64,000 nucleotides of DNA from Lentzea cavernae (GTDB taxonomy: Bacteria > Actinomycetota > Actinomycetes > Mycobacteriales > Pseudonocardiaceae), in the NCBI RefSeq assembly GCF_014653695.1, contig NZ_BNAR01000008.1:62001-126000 (forward strand), read 5' to 3'. Made by a program: the position numbers and the translations under genes. The number at the start of each line of letters is the position of its first letter. Within the stretch, counting starts at the first letter, position 1. Of the stretch, positions 7,220 to 15,835 are shown in pieces. The notes beneath the pieces are model-generated. The model did not search any database and was not told where the DNA came from. It saw only the letters and a list, made by a program, of their open reading frames with translations.

Positions 7220-7751
7220 CCACCGACGTGTTCGCGGTCGCGACCGTCACGCGCACGGTCTGAGGTGCCAGCGACTGCAGGTACTGGCCGTGGTCCGAGC
7301 CGATCGTGTCGCTGAACGCGATGAACCCCAGCCGGGGCAGTTCGAACGCGGTGGTGGCGCAGAAGTCCTCCAGGCGGTCGAACCCGCGCCGGATGCCGGT
7401 GGCGTCGAGGCCGAACACGGCGTGCCGGTCGAGCTTCGCGGCTCCGGTGTCGAGCAGGTGCAACGCGTGCATGGCGTGGGTGAACGCCATCGCGCACACC
7501 TCGATGCGCGAGCACGACTCCAGCAGGGTCCGCACCATCGACGGGTGCAGCGACTTGCCGGACGTGCGCAGGACGACGTCGATGCCGGACTCGCGGAACA
7601 GTTCGACGATCTCGAACAGACCGGGCACTCCGAGCGGTTCCCCGCCGCCCAGCGTGACGGTCTCCGGGCGCATCGAGATGAGTGCTTGGGCGACGTGCAG
7701 CATTCGGTCGTGGCTGAGCCGCGCGTGTGCGACGTCCCAGGTGATGTCCAT
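7206..7751 (-). CDS. Radical SAM-like protein lacking the CxxxCxxC cluster motif
   Basis: A 181-residue protein with recognisable radical SAM barrel elements: an ITWDV opening strand, the SAM-binding glycine motif VTLGGGEPLG (GGGEP at 35-39), and VVLRTSGKSL on the next strand. The loop that should carry CxxxCxxC between WDV and the first helix is absent; the sequence goes directly into AHARLSHDRM. No cysteine motif is encoded upstream in any frame. It cannot bind the usual [4Fe-4S] cluster, so it is either degenerate or a non-catalytic binding homologue. The ATG follows AAAGGGGGC, but that ribosome site lies in a hairpin arm. Confidence 0.6.
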   Translation of the reverse strand: MDITWDVAHARLSHDRMLHVAQALISMRPETVTLGGGEPLGVPGLFEIVELFRESGIDVVLRTSGKSLHPSMVRTLLESCSRIEVCAMAFTHAMHALHLLDTGAAKLDRHAVFGLDATGIRRGFDRLEDFCATTAFELPRLGFIAFSDTIGSDHGQYLQSLAPQTVRVTVATANTSVVRAS

Positions 7752-7752
7752 C

Positions 7753-7792
7753 GGGCCCCCTTTGGCGGATACGCCAATCCAATCGGGGGCCC
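7753..7792 (-). promoter_or_regulatory. Leader hairpin that could occlude the ribosome site
   Basis: On the minus strand GGGCCCCC and GGGGGCCC form an 8-bp perfect stem. Inside it TTGGCG and CGCCAA form a second 6-bp stem with a 4-base loop. The 3' arm contains the purine-rich ribosome site that ends one base before the ATG of the radical SAM-like gene. Folding would block translation initiation. It may equally be a terminator for the upstream two-component operon or a TTGGCG-type protein operator. Confidence 0.6.
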
Positions 7793-7823
7793 TGTCCCGT
7801 CGTCAGGTGACCGTTGTCCCGAC

Positions 7824-8468
7824 CTAGGTGGGACTTCCGAGTCCCGCCTCGCGGGCGCGCACGATGGCCTGCGCGCGGTCGGCCACCTGGAGCTTGGTGA
7901 AGATCGCGGACACGCGGTTGCGCACGGTCTTGCCCGACAGGGTCAGCCGGTGGGCGATCGACGGGTTGTCCATGCCGGAGGCCATCAGTTCCAGCACGTC
8001 CCGCTCCCGGTCCGTGAGCTGCGGGAACAGCACGGCCTTGGACGACGAGATGGCGGTGAAGTAGCCCATCATCCGCTGGGCGATGGTGGCGCTGAAGATC
8101 GCCTCACCGGCTCCTATGGCCTGCACGGCGCGCACGATCTCGTCGTCGTCCGTGGTCTTGACCAGGTAGCCGCGGGCGCCGGCCTTCATCGCGGCGAACA
8201 CCAGCTCGTCGTCCTCGTGCATGGTCAGCACGAGGACTCCGACGTCCGGCAGGGCCTCCTGGATCTGCTTCGCGGCCTCGACCCCGCCCAGGACGGGCAT
8301 GTGCAGGTCCATCACGACGACGTCGGGCCGCAGGTCGAGGACGACCCGCACGGCCTCCTGGCCGTCCGCCGCGTCGCCGACTACCTCGAGGCCGTCCTCG
8401 CACTCCAGCAACGCCTTCAGCCCGCGCCGGAACACCGGGTGGTCGTCCGCGATCACGACGCGCGTCAC
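7824..8468 (-). CDS. NarL/FixJ-family response regulator
   Basis: A 214-residue two-component regulator. The receiver domain (about 1-118) has Asp8-Asp9, phospho-acceptor Asp54 in VVMDLHMPVLGG and Lys104 in LVKTTDD. A LuxR-type HTH follows at about 148-210 (LTDRERDVLELMASGMDNPS). The recognition helix region SGKTVRNRVSAIFTKL departs slightly from the common KTVRNHVS. Its GTG overlaps the stop of the histidine kinase gene by four bases, so the two form a cognate pair. Target genes are unknown; the radical SAM-like gene lies 73 bp downstream on the same strand. Confidence 0.93.
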   Translation of the reverse strand: MTRVVIADDHPVFRRGLKALLECEDGLEVVGDAADGQEAVRVVLDLRPDVVVMDLHMPVLGGVEAAKQIQEALPDVGVLVLTMHEDDELVFAAMKAGARGYLVKTTDDDEIVRAVQAIGAGEAIFSATIAQRMMGYFTAISSSKAVLFPQLTDRERDVLELMASGMDNPSIAHRLTLSGKTVRNRVSAIFTKLQVADRAQAIVRAREAGLGSPT

Positions 8469-10339
8469 TGGGCCTCCAACGGGATCCGCGCCACCACCCG
8501 AGTGCCGTGTGGTTCCGCAGGCCCCACTGTGCACGATCCACCCAGTTCGGCGCATCGTTCTCGCATCGAATCCAGCCCCACACCCGGCCTGGAGCCGGCC
8601 GCGACACCGCGTCCGTCGTCCACGATCTCCACCACGAGGTCGCCGTCGGCCCGCACCGTGATCACGCACTTCGACGCCCCGGAGTGGCGGGCCGTGTTGG
8701 TCAGCGCCTCCGCGACGATCCGATAGGCGGCGACCTCGACGGCCGCGGAGAGCCCGTCGATCGGTTCGGCGTCGACCTCGACGCGGAGGTCCCCGTTGAA
8801 GCGGGCGGCCTCGTCGCGCACGGCCAGGGCCAGGCCCTGGTCGAGGATCGGCGGCCGCAGCCCGTCCACGAGGCTGCGCACCTCGACAGCCGTGGTGTCG
8901 ACGTCGGCGAGCACCGGGTCCAGCACGTCGCCCAGCGAGCGCCGCAACGCCCTGAGCTGCAACCGGATCCCGACCAACGCCGGTCCGACGCCGTCGTGCA
9001 GATCGCGCCGCAGCCGCAGCCGTTCTTCTTCGCGCGCACGCACCAACCGTTCACGCGCGAGCTGCAGATCGGCGGTCAGCTTGATCGACTGCGCGGCCGG
9101 GGCGGTCGAGCGCGCGAGGTCCACCAACAGGTTCAGCTCGCGGTCGGTCAACCGCTCGTCGGGAGCACGCGGCTCCACGACCAGGTCACCGACGGAAGAT
9201 CCCCGGTACGTCATGGGAAAGCGCAACTGCGGCCACCCGCGACTACGCCCGTGCTCGGCCAGCACCGACCCACCGCGAATCGCCACGTACGGCAGCTTCA
9301 ACGACTCGGCGACCGTGGCGGCCACGGTCGGAAGCACGTCCTGCGACCGTTCGAGCTTCTCGCTCAACATGGACAGCGTCGCGTAAGGATCCGAGCGCTG
9401 GCCGTACAGCCAGAGGTCGAGCTTGCGCTGCATCCAGCTGCGGATCGGCGCGAACGCCAGACCGGCGGCCACGACCCCGATCACCTCGGTGTCGTCGGTC
9501 AGCAACTCGCCCGCCCCGACCATCACGCCGAGGTAGACCAGCAGCAGCACGACGGTCAACGAGCCGTAGAGCAACGACCGGTGGATCAGCAGGCTGATGT
9601 CGTAGAGGCCGTACCGAACGATCGCGATGACCGCGGCCGCCGGAAACGCCAGCACACCGACGATCCACGCGACGTGCCCGTCCGTCGTCTCCACCACGGT
9701 CGCCACGACCGCCAGCGTCAGCAACGCGAACGCCCACACGAGCGACCGGCGTTCGTCCCCTTCAGCCCTGCGCCAGCGCAGAGCCAGGGACACGACCGCC
9801 GCGAGCACCGAGATCCCGGCGACGATCACGGCGACCAGCGTGATCGTCTTCGCGAGCCCGCCGTCGCCCGACTGCCGGAACGACGCGGGATCGCCCCACG
9901 AGGCCCAGGCGATCCCGATGGTGCCGGCGAGAGCGCTGAACAGCGACGCGCCGATGGCGATCCACCAGCGGTCGTTCACAGGCCTGCCGTTCGGGAAGAC
10001 CAGTGCCACAGTGGGCAACAGCGCGTACGTGGGCCACCAGACCCACGCCTCGACCCATCGGGCGGGGTGGTCGGCGGGCTGACCCGCGACCGCGATGGCG
10101 ACGGCGCCGAACACGCCCATGGCCAGCAGGAGCCACCCGACGGACGACCTGCGGACGTGGCCGATCACGCGCACACCGAGCAGGGTGCAGGCGAACGCGA
10201 CCAGCCAGTTCCGCGGATGCGAGACCGCGCCGGTGACCGCTGTGTGCACGACGGCGTAGAGCACACAGGCGGCCACCAACGAGCCGATGACCCGCGCGAG
10301 GGTGACCTCGCGACGGGTCAGTCGCTGAGCCAGTGCCAC
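8465..10339 (-). CDS. Membrane sensor histidine kinase (HisKA_3, NarL-type)
   Basis: A 624-residue sensor kinase. The first half has about nine or ten predicted membrane segments (residues roughly 14-300), then a GAF-like linker at 320-410. The dimerisation box is RLRRDLHDGVGPAL with phospho-accepting His448. The ATPase domain has EALTNTARHSGA (Asn548), VDDGRGV (574-579) and GVGLDSMRERC (586-596). The GTG at 10339 lies 22 bp inside the preceding small gene; a second GTG at 10306 is possible. The multi-span N-terminus resembles actinomycete kinases for envelope or lipid signals. The stimulus is unknown. Confidence 0.92.
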   Translation of the reverse strand: MALAQRLTRREVTLARVIGSLVAACVLYAVVHTAVTGAVSHPRNWLVAFACTLLGVRVIGHVRRSSVGWLLLAMGVFGAVAIAVAGQPADHPARWVEAWVWWPTYALLPTVALVFPNGRPVNDRWWIAIGASLFSALAGTIGIAWASWGDPASFRQSGDGGLAKTITLVAVIVAGISVLAAVVSLALRWRRAEGDERRSLVWAFALLTLAVVATVVETTDGHVAWIVGVLAFPAAAVIAIVRYGLYDISLLIHRSLLYGSLTVVLLLVYLGVMVGAGELLTDDTEVIGVVAAGLAFAPIRSWMQRKLDLWLYGQRSDPYATLSMLSEKLERSQDVLPTVAATVAESLKLPYVAIRGGSVLAEHGRSRGWPQLRFPMTYRGSSVGDLVVEPRAPDERLTDRELNLLVDLARSTAPAAQSIKLTADLQLARERLVRAREEERLRLRRDLHDGVGPALVGIRLQLRALRRSLGDVLDPVLADVDTTAVEVRSLVDGLRPPILDQGLALAVRDEAARFNGDLRVEVDAEPIDGLSAAVEVAAYRIVAEALTNTARHSGASKCVITVRADGDLVVEIVDDGRGVAAGSRPGVGLDSMRERCAELGGSCTVGPAEPHGTRVVARIPLEAQ

Positions 10340-10542
10340 AGGTCGTGGAACGGAGAACCGTCGTCGAGGGTGGAAAGGCCACCCGGCCAGCCCTGGAAGG
10401 TCATGATCCGGTGGCGCAGCTCTTCCACGGTCTTCGGCTCAGCGGGCTTGTGCGAGTGGTTGAAATCGACGTCCCCAGGCGGCGCGTTCATCGCGCGCGC
10501 CTGAAGCTCCGCGTACCAGGCGAGGAGCTCTTCGTCGGACAT
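10318..10542 (-). CDS. Small acidic/aromatic protein upstream of the sensor kinase
   Basis: A 74-residue protein of unknown family. It is soluble, with tryptophans at both ends (LLAWYAELQAR near the start, FHDLWHWLSD at the end) and a central KTVEELRHRIMTFQGWPGGL. The ATG at 10542 is chosen because TACTTT lies exactly six bases upstream, as expected for a leaderless transcript. An ATG at 10587 would add 15 residues but sits close to the terminator of the dehydrogenase operon. It overlaps the kinase start and is probably co-transcribed with the two-component system. Confidence 0.6.
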   Translation of the reverse strand: MSDEELLAWYAELQARAMNAPPGDVDFNHSHKPAEPKTVEELRHRIMTFQGWPGGLSTLDDGSPFHDLWHWLSD

Positions 10543-10548
10543 GTGCGA

Positions 10549-10554
10549 AAAGTA
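10549..10554 (-). promoter_or_regulatory. -10 box for a leaderless transcript
   Basis: TACTTT on the minus strand is followed by six bases and then the ATG at 10542. The spacing places the transcription start at or next to the start codon. No convincing -35 was seen. Confidence 0.45.
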
Positions 10555-10600
10555 CGGCGGCGTTACTTTCTGCCCGGACTTCGACATGCCCGAATAGAGT

Positions 10601-10634
10601 CGTGGGCACTCGTCTGGATACACGAGTGCCCACG
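10601..10634 (-). terminator. Terminator hairpin after the polyol dehydrogenase operon
   Basis: Arms CGTGGGCACTCGT (10601-10613) and 10622-10634 are perfectly complementary over 13 bp around an 8-base loop. It lies 28 bases past the dehydrogenase stop on the minus strand, where an operon terminator is expected. Confidence 0.85.
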
Positions 10635-10661
10635 AACTTCTGAGAACTTTCTCGGATCAGC

Positions 10662-11651
10662 TCACGGCAGGACCTGGATCTTGCGGCCCACACCTGCCTT
10701 GAACTGGTCCAACGCCTTCGCGTAACCGTCCAGTGGCACCCTGTCGCTGATGAAGATCTCGGGGTCCAGCACTCCGGTCGCGAAGAGGTCCGCCGCCCGT
10801 TCGAACGAGTGCAGCACCGCCATCGAGCCGGTGATGGTGATCTCCTGGTTGTAGATCTTGTACGGCTCGATGGTCACGCGGGCCGAGTAGTCGGAGACTC
10901 CGAACTGGAGGAACGTGCCTCCCTTCGCGACCCGGTTGATGCCGTCCTGGATGGCCTTCTCGTTGCCGGTGGCGTCGATGACGACGTCCCAGCCCTGCGG
11001 CCGGTCCAGTTCGTCGGCCGACGTCGCGACGTTCGTGACGCCGAGCTGCACGGCGGTCTTGAGGCGCTCCTCGTTCAGGTCGACCACGTCGATCGACGAC
11101 GCGCCGGTCAGCTTGCCGAGCTGCAGCATCATCAGGCCCATCGTGCCCGAACCGTAGATCAGCACCCGTGACGCCATCTGCGACCGCAGCACGTCGTAGC
11201 CGCGCACGGCGCACGACAGCGGTTCGATCAGCGCTGCGTCCTCGGTCCGCACGTGGTCGGGCAGCTTCACGCAGTTCGCCACGGGCGCCTTCGCGAACTC
11301 CGCCGCGCCACCGGACGTCGTGACGCCGATGGCGGCCCAGCGCTCGCAGAGGTTGTTCTTGCCCGAGCGGCACATCCGGCACTCGTGGCAGTAGAGCGAC
11401 GGGTCGACGGCGACCCGGTCACCCACGGCGAGCTCGTTGACCTGCGAGCCGATCTCCACGATCGTGCCGGCGAACTCGTGGCCCGGCACGACCGGCAGCG
11501 TGGGCGCGAACTCACCCTGCAGGATGTGCAGGTCCGTGCCGCAGAGCCCGCAGGCCGCGACCTGGACGACGACTTCGCGAGGACCGCACGTGGGATCGTC
11601 CACAGTGGTCACTTCGACGGACCCGACGCCGGTGATCACTGCTGCTTTCAC
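10662..11651 (-). CDS. Zinc-dependent polyol/alcohol dehydrogenase (sorbitol dehydrogenase-like)
   Basis: A 329-residue medium-chain dehydrogenase using NAD(P)+. Catalytic zinc ligands are Cys37 in CGLCGTDLH and His58-Glu59 in PGHEFAG. The structural zinc lobe has Cys88, 91, 94 and 102 (YCHECRMCRSGKNNLC). EPLSCAVRGYD is typical of sorbitol/threonine dehydrogenase relatives, and YGSGTMGLMMLQL is the Rossmann loop. The GTG overlaps the permease stop, so it belongs to the transport operon. It probably oxidises the imported polyol to a ketose. The exact polyol is not predictable. Confidence 0.88.
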   Translation of the reverse strand: MKAAVITGVGSVEVTTVDDPTCGPREVVVQVAACGLCGTDLHILQGEFAPTLPVVPGHEFAGTIVEIGSQVNELAVGDRVAVDPSLYCHECRMCRSGKNNLCERWAAIGVTTSGGAAEFAKAPVANCVKLPDHVRTEDAALIEPLSCAVRGYDVLRSQMASRVLIYGSGTMGLMMLQLGKLTGASSIDVVDLNEERLKTAVQLGVTNVATSADELDRPQGWDVVIDATGNEKAIQDGINRVAKGGTFLQFGVSDYSARVTIEPYKIYNQEITITGSMAVLHSFERAADLFATGVLDPEIFISDRVPLDGYAKALDQFKAGVGRKIQVLP

Positions 11652-12448
11652 TTGACCGCTCCCAACGAAAGGCCCTGGACGAGCTTGTCCTGGGCGGCGA
11701 ACCCGGCGATGAGCACCGGCAGAGAAACCACGACCGCGGCCGCGCACACCTTGGCCAGGAACAGGCCCTGGGAGGTGACGAACCCGGTGAGGTACACGGG
11801 GGCGGTGCCGGCGACGACGCCGGTCAGCACCCGTGCGAAGAGCAGCTCGTTCCAGCTGAAGATGAAGCAGATCAACGCCGTCGCCGCGATGCCCGGCATC
11901 GCGATCGGCGCCACCACCCGGCGCAGGGTCGTGACCAGCCCGGCACCGTCGATGGAGGCCGCCTCGAGGATCTCCTTGGGGACCTCCGCGAGGAACGACC
12001 GCATGAGCCACACCGCGATCGGCAGGTTCATCGAGCAGTACAGCAGCGTGAGGAACGAGATGTTGTCGAGCATCCCGGAGAACTGCGCGATCAGGTAGAT
12101 CGGCAGCAGTGCCGCGACGACCGGCATCATCTTGGTGGAGAGGAAGAAGAACAGGACGTCGGTCCACTTCTCCACCGGCTTGATCGACAACGCGTACGCG
12201 GCCGGGATCGCCAGCAGCAGCACGATGATCGTCGACCCGATCGAGGCGCTGAACGAGTTGATCAGCGGCGGCCACGCGCCCGCGTTGAAGAACTCCTCGT
12301 AGCCGTCGAGCGTCAGCGGCGCCAGGAGCGACGGCGGGTTCGTCGCCGCGTCCGACTCGCTGTGCAGCGAGGTCAGGAACATCCAGGCCACGGGCGCGAA
12401 GAAGACGATGCCGGCGAACCAGGCGAGCACACCCCAGATCCTGCTCAT
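11648..12448 (-). CDS. Carbohydrate ABC transporter permease, MalG type
   Basis: A 266-residue inner-membrane permease with about six transmembrane helices. The EAA loop reads EILEAASIDGAGLVTTLRRV and contacts the ATPase. It pairs with the MalF-type permease upstream (ATGA overlap) and overlaps the dehydrogenase GTG. The RSFLAEVPKEILEAAS stretch is characteristic of CUT1 permeases for polyols and oligosaccharides. Confidence 0.92.
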   Translation of the reverse strand: MSRIWGVLAWFAGIVFFAPVAWMFLTSLHSESDAATNPPSLLAPLTLDGYEEFFNAGAWPPLINSFSASIGSTIIVLLLAIPAAYALSIKPVEKWTDVLFFFLSTKMMPVVAALLPIYLIAQFSGMLDNISFLTLLYCSMNLPIAVWLMRSFLAEVPKEILEAASIDGAGLVTTLRRVVAPIAMPGIAATALICFIFSWNELLFARVLTGVVAGTAPVYLTGFVTSQGLFLAKVCAAAVVVSLPVLIAGFAAQDKLVQGLSLGAVK

Positions 12449-13377
12449 CGCTTCTCCTCCTTGAACAGCGAGGACACCGTGCGCAACGCGAACGTCGCGA
12501 TGATGATCGACCCCGCGACCACGATGACACCGGCCGCGGAGGCCTCGCCGTACTCGTGGGCCTGGTAGAAGGTCTGGTAGATCATGTACGGCAGGTTCGC
12601 CGTGCCCAGACCACCGGACGTGATCGTGAAGACCGCGTCGAAGTTCTGCACGATGTAGATCGACCCGAGCAGCCCGCCGAGCTCCAGGTACTGGCGCAGG
12701 TGCGGGAACGTCAGGTACCGGAAGATCTGGAACGACGAGGCGCCGTCGATCGTCGCGGCCTCAACGGGTTCGATGGGCTTGCTCTGCAGGCCCGCCAGCA
12801 GGATCAGCATCATGAACGGCGTCCACTGCCACACCAGCGACAGCACGACCGCGCTCATCGGCATGTTCGAGATCCAGTCCGGCTGGGCCTCGAAGCCCAG
12901 CCAGCTCAGGATTCCGTTGAACAGGCCGTACTCCGGGTTGTAGAGCACGTGCTTCCAGATCAGCGCCGCCGCCACCGGCACCACGAGGAACGGCGCGATG
13001 AGCATGGTGCGCACGAACCCGCGACCGGCGAACTTCTTGTCCAGCAACAGCGCCAGCCCGAGCCCGAGGACCAGGCTGATCAGCACCACCGACGCCGTGA
13101 GCACGATCGTGTTGACGACCGAGGAGCGCAGGTCGGGGTCGGTGAAGACGTTGACGTAGTTGTCGAACCCGGCGAACCCGCGGCTGGTGGGGTCGAGCGA
13201 GTTCCACTTCATGAACGAGATGACCAGCGTCGCCACGAACGGCAGCTGCGTCACGATGATCAGGAAGATCAGGGCGGGCAGCAGGGGCGCGCGCCGCGCC
13301 CACTTCGAGTAGTTCCTGCGGGGGGCCGGGGGCGGCCGGTCGGCGACCGGCCGCTCCTCACGGGTCAGGACTGCCAT
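12445..13377 (-). CDS. Carbohydrate ABC transporter permease, MalF type
   Basis: A 310-residue CUT1 permease. A basic, proline-rich cytoplasmic N-terminus of about 28 residues leads into six helices starting near LLPALIFLIIVTQLPF. The EAA motif is EPVEAATIDGASSFQIFRYL. The stop overlaps the MalG-type ATG, and the start lies one base beyond the stop of the binding-protein gene. No ATPase gene accompanies this operon, so it presumably borrows a shared MsiK-like ATPase. Confidence 0.92.
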   Translation of the reverse strand: MAVLTREERPVADRPPPAPRRNYSKWARRAPLLPALIFLIIVTQLPFVATLVISFMKWNSLDPTSRGFAGFDNYVNVFTDPDLRSSVVNTIVLTASVVLISLVLGLGLALLLDKKFAGRGFVRTMLIAPFLVVPVAAALIWKHVLYNPEYGLFNGILSWLGFEAQPDWISNMPMSAVVLSLVWQWTPFMMLILLAGLQSKPIEPVEAATIDGASSFQIFRYLTFPHLRQYLELGGLLGSIYIVQNFDAVFTITSGGLGTANLPYMIYQTFYQAHEYGEASAAGVIVVAGSIIIATFALRTVSSLFKEEKR

Positions 13378-13378
13378 G

Positions 13379-14713
13379 TCACTGTCCCTTGTACTTCGCG
13401 GCGACCTTCTCGGCGAGTCCCTGACCGTTGTTCAGCGCGTCGTCCACGGACGTGGCGCCCGCGATGGCCGAGCTGATCTGCTGCGACACCTGGGTGCCGA
13501 GGTCGGTGAACTCGGGGATGCCGACGAACTGGATGCCGGGGGCGGGACGTTCCTGCACACCGGGGTTGAGCGGCTTCGCGCTCTTGATCGCGGCCTCCGC
13601 CATCGCGGAGAAGCTGCCGGAGGACTGCTTGTACTCGGGACGCTGGTAGGTCGACGAGCGCTTGCCATCGGGGAGCTTCGACCAGCCGAGGTTCTTGCCG
13701 ACCAGTTCCTCGTAGCCCTTGCCGGACGCCCACGAGACGAACTTCCAGGCGTTGTCCTGCTTCTTCGAGGCCTTCTGGATGCCGAACGCCCAGGTGTAGA
13801 GCCAGCCGGAGCTGTCGGTCTTCACGACCGGCGCCTGGGTGAAGCCGAGCTTGCCCTTGATGGGGGAGTCGTCGGCCTCGAGCAGGCCCGCGGCGACCGT
13901 GGCGTCGTACCACATCGCGACCTTGCCCTGCGTCATGTTGTTGAGGCACTCGGCGAAGCCGGCCTGCGGAGCGCCGTTCTCACCGTGGTTGCGCACGAGG
14001 TCGACGTAGAACTTGGTGGCCTCCTTGAACTCCGGCGCGTTGACCTGCGCCTGCCAGTCCTTGGTGAACCACGTGCCGCCGAAGGTGTTCACGACCGTCG
14101 TGAGCGGCGCCATGACCTGGCCCCAGCCCGGCTGGCCGCGCAGGCAGATGCCGCGCACCTCGGGCGTCGCGACCTTCGCCGCCGCCTCCGCGACCTGCTG
14201 CCAGGTCGGCTTCTCGGGCAGCGTGACGCCCTTGGCCTCGAAGATGTCCTTGCGGTACATGAGGAACGACGACTCGCCGTAGAACGGCTGCGCGTAGACC
14301 TTGCCGTCCGCCGCGGTCAGCGACTGCTTGATCGGCTCGAGGATGTCGGCCTGGTCGAACGCGCTGTCCTTCGCCACGAAGTCGTCCATTGGCGCGAGCC
14401 AGCCGTTCTTGGCGTACATCGGCGTCTCGTAGTTGGAGATCGTCGCCACGTCGTACTGACCGGCCTGGCTCGAGAAGTCCTGGCTGATCTTGTCGCGGAC
14501 GTCGTTCTCGGGCAGCACGGTGAAGTTCACCTTGATGCCCGTCTCCTTGGTGAAGTTGTCCGCGGTGAGCTTCTGCAGGTCCTGCATCTGCGGGTTGTTC
14601 ACCATCAGGACGTTCACCGAGTTCTCACCGCCGCCCCCACCACCGGCTCCCGAGCAGGCGGATGCGAGCAGCAACACGGCGGTAGCGGCTCCGAGTGTGC
14701 GAATCGACGACAT
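13379..14713 (-). CDS. Polyol/sugar-binding lipoprotein of ABC transporter
   Basis: A 444-residue extracellular solute-binding protein of the family that includes SmoE-like polyol binders. The lipobox LLLASAC is at residues 14-20, so Cys20 is lipidated after cleavage, and a glycine-rich linker follows. The body carries NYETPMYAKNGWLAPMDDF and FYGESSFLMYRKDIF, typical of this family. GAAAGGAACCGACG precedes the ATG. It is first in the operon SBP-permease-permease-dehydrogenase and is separated from the DeoR gene by an inverted repeat. Confidence 0.9.
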   Translation of the reverse strand: MSSIRTLGAATAVLLLASACSGAGGGGGGENSVNVLMVNNPQMQDLQKLTADNFTKETGIKVNFTVLPENDVRDKISQDFSSQAGQYDVATISNYETPMYAKNGWLAPMDDFVAKDSAFDQADILEPIKQSLTAADGKVYAQPFYGESSFLMYRKDIFEAKGVTLPEKPTWQQVAEAAAKVATPEVRGICLRGQPGWGQVMAPLTTVVNTFGGTWFTKDWQAQVNAPEFKEATKFYVDLVRNHGENGAPQAGFAECLNNMTQGKVAMWYDATVAAGLLEADDSPIKGKLGFTQAPVVKTDSSGWLYTWAFGIQKASKKQDNAWKFVSWASGKGYEELVGKNLGWSKLPDGKRSSTYQRPEYKQSSGSFSAMAEAAIKSAKPLNPGVQERPAPGIQFVGIPEFTDLGTQVSQQISSAIAGATSVDDALNNGQGLAEKVAAKYKGQ

Positions 14714-14734
14714 CGTCGGTTCCTTTCAAGGGTT

Positions 14735-14770
14735 TTTGGGCGCGTCGAAGTAGGGGGAAGTGCGCCCAAA
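14735..14770. repeat. Inverted repeat between regulator and binding-protein genes
   Basis: TTTGGGCGC (14735-14743) and GCGCCCAAA (14762-14770) are perfect 9-bp arms with 18 bases between them. It sits in the 84-base gap between the DeoR stop and the binding-protein start, both on the minus strand. It may attenuate read-through or serve as the operator by which the DeoR protein controls the transport operon. Confidence 0.6.
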
Positions 14771-14797
14771 GGAGAGGGCGGTCAGTGCTCGGGGCGA

Positions 14798-15559
14798 TCA
14801 AGCACGGATGACCTTGGGGCCTAGCAACGTGTACCGGTGGGCCTCGTGCGCGCTGAGGCCGCTGTCGGTGACGACCGCCTCCAGATCGGAGACCTCGGCG
14901 AACCGGTGGAAGCTGGAGACGCCGAACTTCGTGTGCGTCCCCACGAAGATCTTTCTGCGGGACGCGCCGAGCGCCTTGGCCTTCACCGCGCCGACCGCCG
15001 GGTCGGGTGTGGTCAGACCGTGCTCGCGGGAGATGCCGTTGGCCCCGATGTAGGCGAGGTCGATGACCATCTCGCCGAGCATCCTGGTGGTCCAGTGGTC
15101 CACAGTGGCCAGTGTGTGGCCCCTGACGCGACCGCCCAGCAGCAGGACGGTGCACGACGGGTGCTCGGACATCGCCGCCGCGGTCGGCAGCGACGCGGTG
15201 ATGATCGTGAGCGGGTTGGTGGTCGGCAACGCCTCCGCGACGAGTTGCGGCGTGTAACCCTCGTCGATGAAGACCGTCTCGGCGTCGTCGAGCCGTTCGG
15301 CCGCGGCCTTGGCGATGCGGCGCTTCTCCGGGACGTGCGATCCGGCGCGGAACCGGAGACCCGTCTCGAAACCGGCGCTCTCGACCGGGACACCGCCACC
15401 GTGCGTGCGGCGGACCAGGCCGTGCTCGTCGAGCACGCGCAGGTCGCGCCTGACCGTTTCGGGAGCGACGCGCAGTTCCTGCGCCATCTCCACCACGTCG
15501 ACGCGGCCGTCGGCGCGGGCCCTGGCCAGGATGCGCCGCTTGCGTTCCTCGGCTCGCAT
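14798..15559 (-). CDS. DeoR/GlpR-family transcriptional regulator
   Basis: A 253-residue repressor. The N-terminal winged HTH has RKRRILARARADGRVDV and VAPETVRRDLRVLDEHGLVRRTHGGG, the DeoR signature. A sugar-phosphate-binding DeoRC domain follows (VFIDEGYTPQLVAEAL, LAYIGANGISREHGLTTPDP). The ATG at 15559 follows GGCAGGTGAC and is preferred to an upstream in-frame start. It most likely senses a phosphorylated polyol or ketose and regulates the adjacent importer. Confidence 0.9.
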   Translation of the reverse strand: MRAEERKRRILARARADGRVDVVEMAQELRVAPETVRRDLRVLDEHGLVRRTHGGGVPVESAGFETGLRFRAGSHVPEKRRIAKAAAERLDDAETVFIDEGYTPQLVAEALPTTNPLTIITASLPTAAAMSEHPSCTVLLLGGRVRGHTLATVDHWTTRMLGEMVIDLAYIGANGISREHGLTTPDPAVGAVKAKALGASRRKIFVGTHTKFGVSSFHRFAEVSDLEAVVTDSGLSAHEAHRYTLLGPKVIRA

Positions 15560-15626
15560 GTCACCTGCCCACTCGGCTATCGGTTTGCCCGTTCGGGCCG
15601 TGCATAGATGAAACACCCTCGAAACA

Positions 15627-15644
15627 TTGTGGCCGGTACCACAA
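15627..15644 (-). promoter_or_regulatory. Palindromic operator candidate upstream of the DeoR gene
   Basis: TTGTGG-6 bp-CCACAA is a perfect inverted repeat 68 bases before the regulator start. Its position suits autoregulation by the DeoR protein. It could also serve the divergent gene at 15836. The sequence alone does not identify the protein that binds. Confidence 0.4.
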
Positions 15645-15835
15645 CTGGGTGAGATCCTGCCCGATTTTCGCCCGGCTCGCAGTGGGTGACCGGTCGTTCA
15701 CGCAGGTCGACCAGAATGGGCACGCCCGAACCGCCGTCCAGGTGTGCCCGGATGGCCCCCAGATCGTTGCTGAATTCGGTGGAACCGGGCGACTCGGTGC
15801 AAAGTCCAACAAGGGCCGACGAGGGGACGAGACGC

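Noticed and set aside
8507-10504. Plus-strand frame of 665 codons opposite the histidine kinase
   Set aside because: It mirrors the sensor kinase gene, which has complete catalytic motifs, and has no start signals or recognisable domain.
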